Below are positions 43,370 to 52,924 of a stretch of DNA of 64,000 nucleotides, one piece after another (the stretch's first letter is position 1; each line of letters opens with the position of its first letter). Origin of the DNA: Fodinibius salsisoli (lineage in GTDB: Bacteria > Bacteroidota > Rhodothermia > Balneolales > Balneolaceae). The translations under genes were made by a program, and so were the position numbers. The notes beneath the pieces are model-generated. The model was given only the letters and a program-made list of their open reading frames with translations, did no database searches and was not told the DNA's origin. Location of the stretch: contig NZ_JAGGJA010000011.1 of the NCBI RefSeq assembly GCF_026229185.1, positions 1 to 64,000 of the forward strand, written 5' to 3'.

Positions 43370-44776
43370 TTATTTTGTGCTTTGCTGATATTTCATGCCC
43401 TGATTTGTAAACCTCATTTCGGCGCCACGCATGCAGCTTCCACCTTGGCGACCGTTGGCATCATACCACCTTTGTTGAGATCGCCCGAAGTCTTCTTCCG
43501 GATTAGCTTGCAAGCGCATATCATTGGCATCTTCACTGCGATCAAAATATTTTTTGCCGTCAATGAAGGTTGCTTCCGCAATGCTATAAATACTCAGTGG
43601 ATCACCACTCCAGATTGCCACATCGCCTTGTTTGCCCTCTTCAATGCTTCCTACCTTGTCAGCAATGCCCAGCTGCCTGGCGGGATTAATGGTAATCATC
43701 TTAAGGGCATCCTGCTTAGAGGTTCCTCCATAGTGCACGGTCTTGGCAGCTTCATGGTTCAGGTGACGAATAAGCTCTCCACTGTCAGAGTTGATGCTGT
43801 TTGTTACTCCATTAGCATTGAGTATTGAGGCGTTGAAGGCCGTGGAATAATAGACCTCAAACTTATAGGCCCACCAATCCGAAAAGACGGAAGTATAGGC
43901 ATTATTCTCGCGCAGTTCAGGGGCAATTTTAAAGGCTTCGTTCGCATGCTGGAACGTATAATCTTTGATTCCATAATCATTAAATACGCGCATCAGCATC
44001 ATAATTTCATCGGCCCGGTACGAGTGGCAATGCACCCTTATTTCTCCGGCTATAATATCAGCAAGGGCGTCCATACGGGCATTCTTGGCCACCGGCACGG
44101 GGGGTTTGGAGAGCTGTCCCTTTTCATAGGCCTCTTTGGCTTCCAAATAATCCTTACGGTTGCGTTTGTAATCCAGGGCCGCATCAAAATGGTTACGGAT
44201 AACCTGTTCTACGCCCATACGGGTTCGGGGCTTTACGTTAAAGTTCTGTCCGTGCACCCGCGTTGGATTTTCCCCAAGAGCAAATTTGATGGTCCGGGGT
44301 GCGCCTTTAAACCGCATTTCGTCCATACTGGACCCATAGCGCAGTTTGAGGGTCTCATTTTGTCCTCCAATGACATTCGCCGATCCGTGCATCAGGTGGA
44401 TAGAAGTCACGCCGCCGGCCAGCGCCCAATAGATATTAACATCATTGGGATTAATGGACTCTTCCATGGAGACTTCCGCCGTCACAGGATTGGTCCATTC
44501 ATTAATATCAACGCCAGCAATATGCGAATGGGCATCGATGATGCCGGGCATCACATATTTTCCCGAAGCATCAATGGTCTCAACGCCAATGGGAGCAGCC
44601 AAGTCTTGGCCTACCTCTGTGATGATACCGTCTTCAATAAGAACGTCCGCATTTTCTTTGTTGCCGTCGGTGATGGTAACCACTGTTCCATTGGTTATGA
44701 GCACCGATCCCTTATCCTGCGCTAAGCCGCTATGACTTAAACAAACTGCAAATAGTAAGAGTATGATCCTTTTCAT
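43370..44776 (-). CDS. Secreted amidohydrolase with intact metal motif
   Basis: 468 residues from ATG 44776, chosen because the signal peptide (MKRIILLLFAVCLSHSGLAQ) starts there. PGIIDAHSHIAG gives the HxH at His83/His85; VHCHSYRADEI and NSDSGELIRHL supply further metal and catalytic residues of imidazolonepropionase-like amidohydrolases. C-terminal DKVGSIEEGKQGDVAIWSGDP is typical. The enzyme hydrolyses C-N or related bonds in the periplasm; substrate unknown. Thirteen bases separate it from the upstream partner gene, 29 from the downstream one. Confidence 0.85.
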   Translation of the reverse strand: MKRIILLLFAVCLSHSGLAQDKGSVLITNGTVVTITDGNKENADVLIEDGIITEVGQDLAAPIGVETIDASGKYVMPGIIDAHSHIAGVDINEWTNPVTAEVSMEESINPNDVNIYWALAGGVTSIHLMHGSANVIGGQNETLKLRYGSSMDEMRFKGAPRTIKFALGENPTRVHGQNFNVKPRTRMGVEQVIRNHFDAALDYKRNRKDYLEAKEAYEKGQLSKPPVPVAKNARMDALADIIAGEIRVHCHSYRADEIMMLMRVFNDYGIKDYTFQHANEAFKIAPELRENNAYTSVFSDWWAYKFEVYYSTAFNASILNANGVTNSINSDSGELIRHLNHEAAKTVHYGGTSKQDALKMITINPARQLGIADKVGSIEEGKQGDVAIWSGDPLSIYSIAEATFIDGKKYFDRSEDANDMRLQANPEEDFGRSQQRWYDANGRQGGSCMRGAEMRFTNQGMKYQQSTK

Positions 44777-44789
44777 AATATATCGCCAA

Positions 44790-46115
44790 CTATTTAGATG
44801 ATTCTGATTCAATTTCGGTAACTGTACCGTTTGTCACGGAGTACAGGCTTTGCGCTTTTTCTTCCATGAAGGGAGTATCATAGACCGTAAAACTGGCTAC
44901 TCGCCCTTCTTTTATGTCGCCTAAGCGCTGTCCAAAGCCCAGAATGTCGGCTGTGGATTGGGTGAGCAGATTCAAAATTTGCGTATTATTAAGCCCCCCT
45001 TCTTCACTTAGCCTTGTAAGATTCTCCCGGATATCCGAAAGCTTCACTCCATTGGAGGCATAGCCCACTTCTACGCCTGCTTCTTTTAACTTCTGGATAT
45101 TCTCAATGCTTGCCCGGTAGGCCTGCTCCTGCTTATCCCGAAAGATGCGCATCTCGTCCGTCACTTCCTCCGGTTCTTCTTTTTCTTCATCATCGGACAT
45201 CCAATCGGGTTCCTCCGGAAGGTCAATGCTGGCCAAAACCGGAATGTTACGCTCTTTAAGTTCATCGGCTTTTTCATGGGCTTCCTTGCCGGACACCAGC
45301 ACTACCTCAAAGTCAAATTCATCCTGTAACCAAAAAAGACGTTCAATATTTTCTTTGCTATCCACCACAAAGAAGAACGGCTGCTCCTGGTCCATGACCG
45401 GGTACAATGCTTCAAGCACTTCTTCTTTCTTTGGAGCCGGGTAATCTGATGCTACGGATGCAAAATATTCCTGCTGCTGGCGTTGGGCTTTGGCATCATA
45501 GAAGAGCTGGCGGAATTGGACCATCAGAGCCATCATCGTGGATGGGTATGTGGCTCCTTCAGCTTCTTCAAATTGCGCGAAGGCTCCCACTCCTTCTTTC
45601 AGTAAGTTATCAGCGGTATTGGGGCCATTAATAAAAAAGAGGTCTAACTGTCCGGGTAGCATTTGCCCTTTAAGCCCTAAAGCTGCAGTCGTAAAGCCAT
45701 GTTCCGGAGCCTTTGCTAAGGCCTCATCCTTGGCATTAAGCAGGTCTGACGGCTGCCGGTGAGGTTGAATGCCCGCTCGTTTGTAACTGGGATCGCCCGG
45801 TTCTTCGGGCTGCCCGTCCTTTCCTTTATCCTCAGGGCTCCCCCAGAGAGCAAGCCCATCAATAAAGCCCGGATATACATGGAGGCTATCCCCTCCATCA
45901 TGAACATAAGCATCAAAAGGGATAGCGACGTCTTTACCAACTGAGCTGATAATGCCATCTCTCCATACAATTGTGCCACTTTCTATCACCTGGCCGCTTG
46001 CCGTATGGATCGTCACATTGTCAAATGCTTCTGCAGGTGCCGTCTGTGCAGAAGCTTGAGCTACTCCCACCATCAGCACAGCAACACCTATCGAAAATAT
46101 ATGCGTTAGTTTCAT
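44790..46115 (-). CDS. Secreted amidohydrolase-fold protein, degenerate
   Basis: 441 residues; signal peptide ends A-Q-A-S-A-Q. First gene of the run. The fold is recognised from the N-terminal strands VTIHTASGQVIESGTIVWRDG and the C-terminal ILGFGQRLGDIKEGRVASFTV. The metal motif is PGFIDGLALWG, again without HxH. An acidic insertion EEPDWMSDDEEKEEPEEVTDE (shown in part: DDEEKEEPEEV) is present at about 300-320. Possible role as a non-catalytic partner of the middle gene, or as a binding protein. Confidence 0.75.
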   Translation of the reverse strand: MKLTHIFSIGVAVLMVGVAQASAQTAPAEAFDNVTIHTASGQVIESGTIVWRDGIISSVGKDVAIPFDAYVHDGGDSLHVYPGFIDGLALWGSPEDKGKDGQPEEPGDPSYKRAGIQPHRQPSDLLNAKDEALAKAPEHGFTTAALGLKGQMLPGQLDLFFINGPNTADNLLKEGVGAFAQFEEAEGATYPSTMMALMVQFRQLFYDAKAQRQQQEYFASVASDYPAPKKEEVLEALYPVMDQEQPFFFVVDSKENIERLFWLQDEFDFEVVLVSGKEAHEKADELKERNIPVLASIDLPEEPDWMSDDEEKEEPEEVTDEMRIFRDKQEQAYRASIENIQKLKEAGVEVGYASNGVKLSDIRENLTRLSEEGGLNNTQILNLLTQSTADILGFGQRLGDIKEGRVASFTVYDTPFMEEKAQSLYSVTNGTVTEIESESSK

Positions 46116-46319
46116 AAGATGAATTATTGGTTAGATATTGTTATTTCGAAAACTTTCCTATTTAAATAAGGTGATAGACCCATTAACAACAGTTATCAAA
46201 AGCCAACTCCAGGCCAATTATTATTTTCTTAAACTACTGGTATCCAATAAGATGAATTTGCAGATCTTTCTAAAGGAGGAAATCAATAAAAAATGTAAAG
46301 GACAGAATGCTGTTTATTA

Positions 46320-46352
46320 AGCTGCCAGGCACTTAAAAAGTGCCTGGCAGCT
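46320..46352. repeat. Perfect 15-bp palindrome beside the RAYT gene
   Basis: AGCTGCCAGGCACTT (46320-46334), loop AAA, AAGTGCCTGGCAGCT (46338-46352). It begins 20 bases after the RAYT stop. It may be the terminator of that gene or a REP-type palindrome acted on by it. A similar core occurs at 30434-30455. The remaining 46116-46371 gap shows no gene. Confidence 0.7.
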
Positions 46353-46371
46353 CTGTGTTCACCTAATTATT

Positions 46372-46938
46372 CTATTCAAATAGATATTGCTCAATTTTTT
46401 GGGGAGATTTATAATCATCTACAAATTGTTTGTATTCTTCTGGAGATGAGAAATAGTGCTGCAGCAGATCGGGATTATAAAGCGACCCTTTACGTGCATT
46501 AATCCATTCGAGATAGTTCGAATACGGCCAGTCGTTAATATTTTTCACCAAATGAGCTTCCAAAGGATTACGATGAATATATCTACACAAATGGATAAGA
46601 TAGTTTCTGTCATCTACATGAATAGCCCGATAAGGACCTTCAAACAAAGTGCCTTCACGACCATACTGCTTATTAACCGCTTTAGAATAGCTATTGAAGA
46701 TTCGCTGAATAAAGGTTCCTGCTGTATAGTTGCCATCTTGACGAATTAAAAAGTGATAATGGTTTGGCATCAAACAATAGGCAATGAGCGAAATTGAAAG
46801 TGATGAAGTGTATTTTTTCACCTTCTTCAGGAGAAAATGATAATTCTTTTCCTCAAAAAATATTTCCCCTTTGTTAGCTCCTCGGTTATAAAGATGGTAA
46901 TAGTGGCCTATTTGATATTCAGGTAATGTTCGACTCAT
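46372..46938 (-). CDS. REP-associated tyrosine transposase (RAYT, Y1 HUH)
   Basis: 188 residues from ATG 46938; an upstream TTG at 46968 would add ten residues. Y1 HUH nuclease of the IS200/IS605-related RAYT group: YHLYNRGANK, the HUH motif in CLMPNHYHFLI, and the Tyr-bearing helix with RIFNSYSKAVNKQYGREGTLF followed by YIHRNPLEAHLV. Such single-copy domesticated proteins process REP palindromes. It lies 33 bases from the carboxyltransferase gene and next to a perfect palindrome. Confidence 0.9.
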   Translation of the reverse strand: MSRTLPEYQIGHYYHLYNRGANKGEIFFEEKNYHFLLKKVKKYTSSLSISLIAYCLMPNHYHFLIRQDGNYTAGTFIQRIFNSYSKAVNKQYGREGTLFEGPYRAIHVDDRNYLIHLCRYIHRNPLEAHLVKNINDWPYSNYLEWINARKGSLYNPDLLQHYFSSPEEYKQFVDDYKSPQKIEQYLFE

Positions 46939-46971
46939 ATTTCGGTGTTCAGCTATAACTATTCTCAATTC

Positions 46972-48606
46972 TTAAACCTGCATGACACCGGTCTTGAATT
47001 CATCGATATCCGGATTGTGGTTGGCATAGCGAATAGATTGAGAAATACGATCCCGCGTTTTAATAGGATTGATAATGCCGTCCACCCATAGCCGGGCGGC
47101 CGCATACCGAACATCCGTCTGATGATCATAACGGCTGCTAATCTCCTCCATAATCTGTTGCTCCTCTTCCTCTGAAATCTCTTTCCCCTTTTTCTTAAGA
47201 GAAGAAACCCGAATCTGGGTCAGAACCTTTGCCGCCTGCGTTCCTCCCATGACGGCGATCTGGGCTGATGGCCAGGCATACATAAACCGGGGATCATAGG
47301 CGCGTCCACACATGGCATAATTGCCGGCCCCGTAGCTGTTACCGACTACAATCGTAATTTTGGGGACGGTGCTGTTGGAAACGGCATTTACCATTTTGGC
47401 TCCATCTTTAATGATGCCACCATGCTCGCTCCGCTTACCAATCATAAACCCGGTTACATCCTGCAGAAATACGATAGGGATTTTCTTTTGGTTGCAGTTC
47501 ATGATGAAGCGGGCCGCCTTATCCGCCGAATCGGAATAAATAACTCCGCCTACCTGCATCTCTCCTTTCTTGGTTTTGGTAACCTGCCGTTGATTAGCTA
47601 CAATCCCCACACTCCATCCATCAATCCGGGCATAACCGGTGATGAGCGTCTGCCCATACCCTTTCTTGTATTCTGTAAACGTATCGGCATCCACAATGCA
47701 CTCCAGCACATTGTGCATGTCGTAGGGTTTGGACCGATCGTTGGGAAAAAGGTCCAGAATATCGGTGACGTCACGAGCTGGGGCTACCGTTTCTTTACGA
47801 TTGAATCCGGCTGTTTCAAACGGCCCCAACTTATCAACCAGATCACGGACGGTTTCCAAACACTCTGTGTCGTCTTTCATCTTATAATCGGTGACCCCAC
47901 TAATTTCGGTATGCGTAGTCGCTCCGCCGAGGGTTTCATTATCCACTTCTTCGCCGATGGCTGCTTTAACGAGGTAACTACCTGCTAAAAAGACACTTCC
48001 CGTGCCATCAACAATGAGCGCCTCATCGCTCATAATTGGCAGATAGGCCCCGCCGGCTACACAACTACCCATGATGGCGGCAATCTGTGGGATTCCCTGG
48101 GCACTCATCACGGCATTATTTCGAAAAATACGCCCAAAATGATCTTTGTCAGGAAAGATTTCATCCTGCATTGGCAAATAAACGCCTGCAGAATCTACTA
48201 AATAGATAATTGGAAGATGGTTTTCGAGGGCAACTTCCTGGGCCCGCAAATTTTTCTTTGCCGTTATGGGAAACCAGGCTCCTGCTTTGACGGTGGCATC
48301 GTTGGCAACAATCACACAATCCCGGTTCGATACCTCACCGACGCCCATAACTACGCCTCCCGCCGGACAGCCCCCTTCTTCTTCGTACATTTCATGGCCG
48401 GCCCATAGTCCCAACTCATTAAATTTACTGTCCTCATCGATAAGCGTTTCAATACGTTCCCGGGCGGTCATTTTGCCCTTGTCATGCTGTTTCTGGATGC
48501 GCCGCTCGCCTCCTCCCTTTTTAATCTCGGCTTCGGTCTTATTGATTTGTTTTATTAAAGATTTTAAATCCGGTTGCGCAGAATTCTTCGTACGATTAGA
48601 ACTCAT
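46972..48606 (-). CDS. Acyl-CoA carboxylase carboxyltransferase subunit
   Basis: 544 residues of the biotin-dependent carboxyltransferase family (Accase/PccB/MccB). Conserved points: ERRIQKQHDKGKMTARERI, YLVDSAGVYLPMQ, IMGSCVAGGAYLPIMSDE, FLQDVTGFMIG, VVGNSYGAGNYAMCGRAYDP and WPSAQIAVMGG. The GGAYLP and full length fit methylcrotonoyl-CoA carboxylase beta best, transferring CO2 from carboxybiotin to 3-methylcrotonoyl-CoA in leucine breakdown, which would match the E1 fusion gene. The biotin carrier/carboxylase subunit is not in the window. Confidence 0.85.
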   Translation of the reverse strand: MSSNRTKNSAQPDLKSLIKQINKTEAEIKKGGGERRIQKQHDKGKMTARERIETLIDEDSKFNELGLWAGHEMYEEEGGCPAGGVVMGVGEVSNRDCVIVANDATVKAGAWFPITAKKNLRAQEVALENHLPIIYLVDSAGVYLPMQDEIFPDKDHFGRIFRNNAVMSAQGIPQIAAIMGSCVAGGAYLPIMSDEALIVDGTGSVFLAGSYLVKAAIGEEVDNETLGGATTHTEISGVTDYKMKDDTECLETVRDLVDKLGPFETAGFNRKETVAPARDVTDILDLFPNDRSKPYDMHNVLECIVDADTFTEYKKGYGQTLITGYARIDGWSVGIVANQRQVTKTKKGEMQVGGVIYSDSADKAARFIMNCNQKKIPIVFLQDVTGFMIGKRSEHGGIIKDGAKMVNAVSNSTVPKITIVVGNSYGAGNYAMCGRAYDPRFMYAWPSAQIAVMGGTQAAKVLTQIRVSSLKKKGKEISEEEEQQIMEEISSRYDHQTDVRYAAARLWVDGIINPIKTRDRISQSIRYANHNPDIDEFKTGVMQV

Positions 48607-48767
48607 AGGCCATCAATATTTTATTGATAATAGTTAGCCGATTGTATCGTTTCCAAAATAACGATTTTTAGCAATCCCGAAAGTAATGATTATGTTTATT
48701 GTATATTCATTACCTTGGCTTTTGATGAGTGATATAATTATCCAACATTCAACCAACTGATAGTAAC

Positions 48768-50195
48768 GTGAGATACCTAACCTACTGTACTTCGGCTATT
48801 TTACTTCTTTTACTTTCTATCTGCTCAGTAACAGAGGTGTATGCACAGCGGTTTTCGGAATACCAGAAACTTTCTATACGCGACCAGCGCCCACCGCTCT
48901 TTTTTGACTTCTTTGTGCTGCCTGGCGATTCAGAAGAATCTGTTCAATTAGTTTCAGCCTACAGTTTTTCCTATCGTTACCTTCCATTTAAAAAGCTCAA
49001 TCAATCATCTTCAAACCAGGATCCCGCCAAAGCTTTTTTTAGTCCTATCAATTTAAGCATGGAGGTATTCAATGCCACGGAAAAACAGCTTCGTAAAAAA
49101 GGGCGTGATGTTTCTGTTGAGGGGCTGGAGACCGCCGGACGATCTTTTTGGGAGGATACCGCCTATGCGGAGACCTATGAAGAAAGCCAGTCAGAACTTA
49201 AATTTTTGCAAGGAAACCTCAAGGTAGATTTAAGGCCGGGCATCTACAGTTATGTATTGCAAATGAAGCGTGGCGAGGGAACAGATCCCCGAATGTCCAG
49301 AACACGGACGGTACGGGTTGAGTCCTATCCCCAAATGGAGACCGGCAATGTTCTTCTTGGAAACAGTATGTCTGAGGATTCGGGCTCCAAACAATTTAAG
49401 TTGGTAAGTATGGGGGAAAATGTGAAGTATGGAAGTGATTTCCAGGCACTGGCTTACATCCCAAATTATGACCCATCGGCAGAATATACGGTTAAAATAA
49501 ATAGCCTTGAAGTCTCTGGGAAGGATACCAGCCAGACTAAAACTGTTTTCACACAAAAGCTGTCTGATGAAGATATTCATGCCAATATCCGCCCCACTCT
49601 AAAGCAAAATAGTGAGGCTGAAAATATTTTGGAGCTGTCACCTAACGATAATGGTTTTACGTATGCGCTGCTTAACATTCCGAACAGCACCTTCCCCAGC
49701 TCTTTTTATAGATTAAGTATCCATAAGGGGAGCAGTGAAAAACCCGCTTCTGAGACCACTTTCCGATCTATGTGGATTAATATGCCTCGAAGCTTGCTAA
49801 GCCTTGATGTCTCTATTGATATGCTTCATTACATTGTTAATGAAAAGACGTTAGATCAGCTTCGAAGCGGATCTGAGTCAGCGCGGGAACAGAAGTTCAG
49901 AGCCTTTTGGGAAAAGCGTGACCCTACCCCGGATACAGAGTATAATGAGCTGATGGCTGAATACTACCGGCGCATAGACTATGCTTACCAAAATTTCACC
50001 ACAAACAATACCATAGGTTATGAAAGCGATCAGGGAGAAATCTATATCAAATTTGGTCCGCCTGAAAATAAAGAACGAAGGTTTCCAGCTAATGGCTCTA
50101 CCATTGAAATATGGACTTATCCCAATCGCCAGTTCGTCTTTAGAGCAACCACTGGATTCGGAGATTTCAAATTAGTTACAGATCAAAGCCAATAA
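48768..50195 (+). CDS. GWxTD-domain secreted protein
   Basis: 475 residues with a GTG start. Signal peptide ends V-Y-A-Q. The GWxTD domain is in the last 130 residues: FWEKRDPTPDTEYNELMAEY, YRRIDYAYQNF, GYESDQGEIYIKFGPPENKE and IWTYPNRQFVF. It is typical of Bacteroidota/Rhodothermota genomes; role unknown. Predicted periplasmic or surface. The upstream 160 bases hold two diverging starts and probably both promoters. Confidence in the family is high, in function low. Confidence 0.85.
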   Translation: MRYLTYCTSAILLLLLSICSVTEVYAQRFSEYQKLSIRDQRPPLFFDFFVLPGDSEESVQLVSAYSFSYRYLPFKKLNQSSSNQDPAKAFFSPINLSMEVFNATEKQLRKKGRDVSVEGLETAGRSFWEDTAYAETYEESQSELKFLQGNLKVDLRPGIYSYVLQMKRGEGTDPRMSRTRTVRVESYPQMETGNVLLGNSMSEDSGSKQFKLVSMGENVKYGSDFQALAYIPNYDPSAEYTVKINSLEVSGKDTSQTKTVFTQKLSDEDIHANIRPTLKQNSEAENILELSPNDNGFTYALLNIPNSTFPSSFYRLSIHKGSSEKPASETTFRSMWINMPRSLLSLDVSIDMLHYIVNEKTLDQLRSGSESAREQKFRAFWEKRDPTPDTEYNELMAEYYRRIDYAYQNFTTNNTIGYESDQGEIYIKFGPPENKERRFPANGSTIEIWTYPNRQFVFRATTGFGDFKLVTDQSQ

Positions 50196-50324
50196 GTTTA
50201 ATCTGTATTTTAAAATAAAGATACCCGCGTTGTAACTTTGATTATCATTGCTTTTGGATGGACAGTTTGTGTAGTTTAGCGGAACCATTTTTATGTAACT
50301 TTTAATGAACCACAGATATATTTT

Positions 50325-51335
50325 ATGGGGCAACGCATTGCGATAAGCAGTGGAGACATCAATGGTATTGGACCTGAGATTATTCTTAAGACACTTAACA
50401 ACCGAGAACTAAAGGATAATACCGTTATAATTCTTTCCTCGAAATCAGTTATCGATTTTTATGCCGATAAATTAGGTATTGACCTTAACTATAAGGTTGT
50501 TACTTCCATTGAAAACATCCAGGAGCAAGCAATCAACCTGCTCCATGCTTATGAAGATGATGCACCTGCTATTTCTCCCGGCACCCTTAATGAACAATCC
50601 GGGGCTTGTGCGATGCAGGCGGTTGAACAGGCATTAAAGCTTTGTAAAACCGGTCAGGCAGATGCCTTGGTTACCGCTCCAATATCCAAAGAGGCGGTCA
50701 ACTTAGCAGGATATCATATCCCCGGCCATACCGAGTTTTTGGCTGAACATACAAATACTACCGACTTTCTGATGATGCTGGTCAATGACGGCCTTCGGGT
50801 GGGACTTGCCAGCATCCATATTCCCATCGCGGATGTCCCCGAAGCATTAACTGAAGAATCAATCATCCGTGATGCAACCATTATGCACCAAAGCCTGCAA
50901 CAGGATTTTGGCATAGCAGCACCTCGCATTGCAATGTTGGGACTCAACCCCCATGCCGGCGATGGTGGTATTATTGGAAAAGAAGAGCAGCAATTAATAG
51001 CTCCGGCTATTAAAACCTTGACAGATCAAGGACTGGAAGTGACCGGTCCCCACGCTGCTGATGGTTTTTTTGGTAATCGCAAATACGAGCATTACGACGG
51101 TATTTTAGCGATGTATCATGACCAGGGACTTGTTCCTTTTAAAACACTCTCTTTCGGGACCGGGGTAAACTTTACTGCTGGCTTACCGATCGTTCGCACC
51201 TCCCCCGATCATGGTACCGCCTTTGATATCGCCGGAAAAGGCCAGGCTAATCCCTCTTCCTTTGAACAAGCTTTCGATTTGGCTCTTCAACTATCTGCCA
51301 ACCGAAAGGTAAAAAATAATGATCATGAATATTAA
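50325..51335 (+). CDS. pdxA: 4-hydroxythreonine-4-phosphate dehydrogenase (PdxA)
   Basis: 336 residues, normal PdxA length. NAD-dependent enzyme of the pyridoxal phosphate (vitamin B6) pathway. Visible marks: start GQRIAISSGDINGIGPEI, metal-binding H-T-E-F-L-A-E, LGLNPHAGDGG, YHDQGLVPFKTL and the conserved SPDHGTAFDIAGK. The gene overlaps the following methyltransferase by 17 bases, so they are co-transcribed. Other B6 genes are not in the window. Confidence 0.93.
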   Translation: MGQRIAISSGDINGIGPEIILKTLNNRELKDNTVIILSSKSVIDFYADKLGIDLNYKVVTSIENIQEQAINLLHAYEDDAPAISPGTLNEQSGACAMQAVEQALKLCKTGQADALVTAPISKEAVNLAGYHIPGHTEFLAEHTNTTDFLMMLVNDGLRVGLASIHIPIADVPEALTEESIIRDATIMHQSLQQDFGIAAPRIAMLGLNPHAGDGGIIGKEEQQLIAPAIKTLTDQGLEVTGPHAADGFFGNRKYEHYDGILAMYHDQGLVPFKTLSFGTGVNFTAGLPIVRTSPDHGTAFDIAGKGQANPSSFEQAFDLALQLSANRKVKNNDHEY

Positions 51336-52113
51336 AGAACGACCAGCCTATACGACGCTGGCCGAAATTTATGATGCAGTGATGCAGGAAGTGAATTACG
51401 ACTTTTGGGCCGACTTCCTGGATGCGCTTATGCTCCAGCATCATCCCAATCCGGAAAGCGTTATGGAGCTGGCTTGTGGAACCGGATCGCTGGCACTCTC
51501 GCTGGATGAACTCGAGTGCTATGAAATGTGGGGCACGGACAGATCCCCGGAGATGATCGCCAAAGCACGCCAGAAGAATAAGGACCGAATGTGTTCGGTC
51601 AATTTTTCGGTCATGAACTTCCTGGACATTACGATTGATCGTACTTTTGATGTTGTTATTTGTGTCTTCGACAGTATTAATTATTTGCATGAGCCCAAGC
51701 AAGTTCTCCGTTTTCTGCAGGAGTGCCAAAAACTGCTCGGTCCAAAAAGTCTTCTTATATTTGACTTCACTACGCCTATAAATTCTATGGAGGCTATCGA
51801 CTATCTAAATAATGAAGAAGATACTACCGATAATCATTTTCATTTTCTGCGGAGAAGTACGTATGATGCCGAGAAACAAATTCATACTAACAGGTTTGAG
51901 ATACAGAAGCTATCAGCCGACCATCAAACCGTAGAAGAGGAGTTTGTGGAGGTCCACCGACAAAAAATATATACGCTACAACAAATGCTTGATATTATCG
52001 ATCAGACCCCGTATACCGTAGTGGCGAAGTATAACGAATTTGAATTCGAAGAGGCCAATGAAGAAAGTTTAAGAATAACCATGGTGTTACAATGTCTACA
52101 CACTCAGTCATAG
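51319..52113 (+). CDS. Class I SAM-dependent methyltransferase
   Basis: 264 residues. Motif I is VMELACGTGSLALSL, followed by GTDRSPEMIAKARQ (motif II region) and FDVVICVFDSINYL, which is motif IV. Cytoplasmic Rossmann-fold enzyme; target unknown. Its first 17 bases overlap pdxA and its last 22 bases overlap ftsE, making a compact three-gene operon. Two in-frame ATGs six bases apart could be the start. Confidence 0.85.
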   Translation: MIMNIKERPAYTTLAEIYDAVMQEVNYDFWADFLDALMLQHHPNPESVMELACGTGSLALSLDELECYEMWGTDRSPEMIAKARQKNKDRMCSVNFSVMNFLDITIDRTFDVVICVFDSINYLHEPKQVLRFLQECQKLLGPKSLLIFDFTTPINSMEAIDYLNNEEDTTDNHFHFLRRSTYDAEKQIHTNRFEIQKLSADHQTVEEEFVEVHRQKIYTLQQMLDIIDQTPYTVVAKYNEFEFEEANEESLRITMVLQCLHTQS

Positions 52114-52784
52114 AATTTAAGAACGTCTCGGTTACTTACGATCATCGTGCGGTGCTTAACAATATTAATTTCTCACTTGAAAATGGGGAGTTTGCCTATT
52201 TAATTGGACAAACAGGGGCTGGTAAAAGTTCTTTTTTACGACTTATTTACCGAGATCTCGTCCCCGATCATGGATCTATACAAGTCGCTGATTACGATGT
52301 GGCGTCTTTACCAAATAGCAAAGTTCCCTACCTTCGCCGGAGGCTGGGCATTGTATTTCAGGATTTTCAGCTTCTGCCTGATCGCACTGTTTATGAGAAT
52401 GTTGCCTTTTCTATGAAGGTTATTGGTGCCAAAAGCAGCTATATTAAGCAACGCGTGCTGGAAGTACTCGGCATGGTTGGGCTCAGCCACAAGCGAAAAA
52501 GCATGCCCGAAGATTTATCCGGGGGTGAACAGCAGCGTGTTGTCATTGCCCGTTCTTTAGCCAATGAACCCCGAATTATGCTGGCCGATGAGCCCACTGG
52601 TAATCTTGATCCCGAAGCTTCAGCTTCTATCATGGAGCTTCTTCAGAAGATTAACAATCGGGGTATGGCCGTCCTTATGGTAACCCACGACTATGATACC
52701 GTTCGTGATTATCCCCACCGCACACTCAAACTTCAAGATGGAAGTATTGCGGAAGTTGAACCTCGTAAACTCGGCAAGGTTTAG
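52092..52784 (+). CDS. ftsE: FtsE-like ABC ATPase
   Basis: 230 residues, the length and sequence pattern of the cell-division ATPase FtsE. Walker [10 protein letters not shown], signature LSGGEQQRV, Walker [11 protein letters not shown] and H-loop VTHDYDT are all intact. FtsE pairs with the FtsX membrane protein to control peptidoglycan hydrolases at the septum. ftsX is not next to it: after a hairpin the neighbouring gene is on the other strand. Overlaps the methyltransferase gene by 22 bases. Confidence 0.88.
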   Translation: MSTHSVIEFKNVSVTYDHRAVLNNINFSLENGEFAYLIGQTGAGKSSFLRLIYRDLVPDHGSIQVADYDVASLPNSKVPYLRRRLGIVFQDFQLLPDRTVYENVAFSMKVIGAKSSYIKQRVLEVLGMVGLSHKRKSMPEDLSGGEQQRVVIARSLANEPRIMLADEPTGNLDPEASASIMELLQKINNRGMAVLMVTHDYDTVRDYPHRTLKLQDGSIAEVEPRKLGKV

Positions 52785-52791
52785 TTATTTT

Positions 52792-52837
52792 GTTATCCAG
52801 TTAATAAAAACAAAGCTGTTAATGTTAACTGGATAAC
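52792..52837. terminator. Long inverted repeat between converging genes
   Basis: GTTATCCAGTTAA (52792-52804) pairs with TTAACTGGATAAC (52825-52837), 13 base pairs with a 20-base loop. It lies seven bases after the ftsE stop and 87 bases before the stop of the minus-strand gene. It may end both transcripts. Confidence 0.55.
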
Positions 52838-52924
52838 TGAGATATGTACTGAAATCTCAAAAGTGGTCGTCTTACCTTGGACCTTAATTTTCGGCCACTC
52901 TGGATCCTCAAGATTATGTGGTAT

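Noticed and set aside
43946-44725. 259-codon open frame on the plus strand opposite the middle amidohydrolase gene
   Set aside because: Its amino-acid pattern shows no domain or signal and it lies fully opposite a well-conserved gene; such long opposite frames arise from codon bias.
46138-46320. 60-codon plus-strand frame in the 46116-46371 gap
   Set aside because: Mostly AT-rich, no domain, ends at the edge of the perfect palindrome; GGAGG within it is followed by ATG-TAA only.
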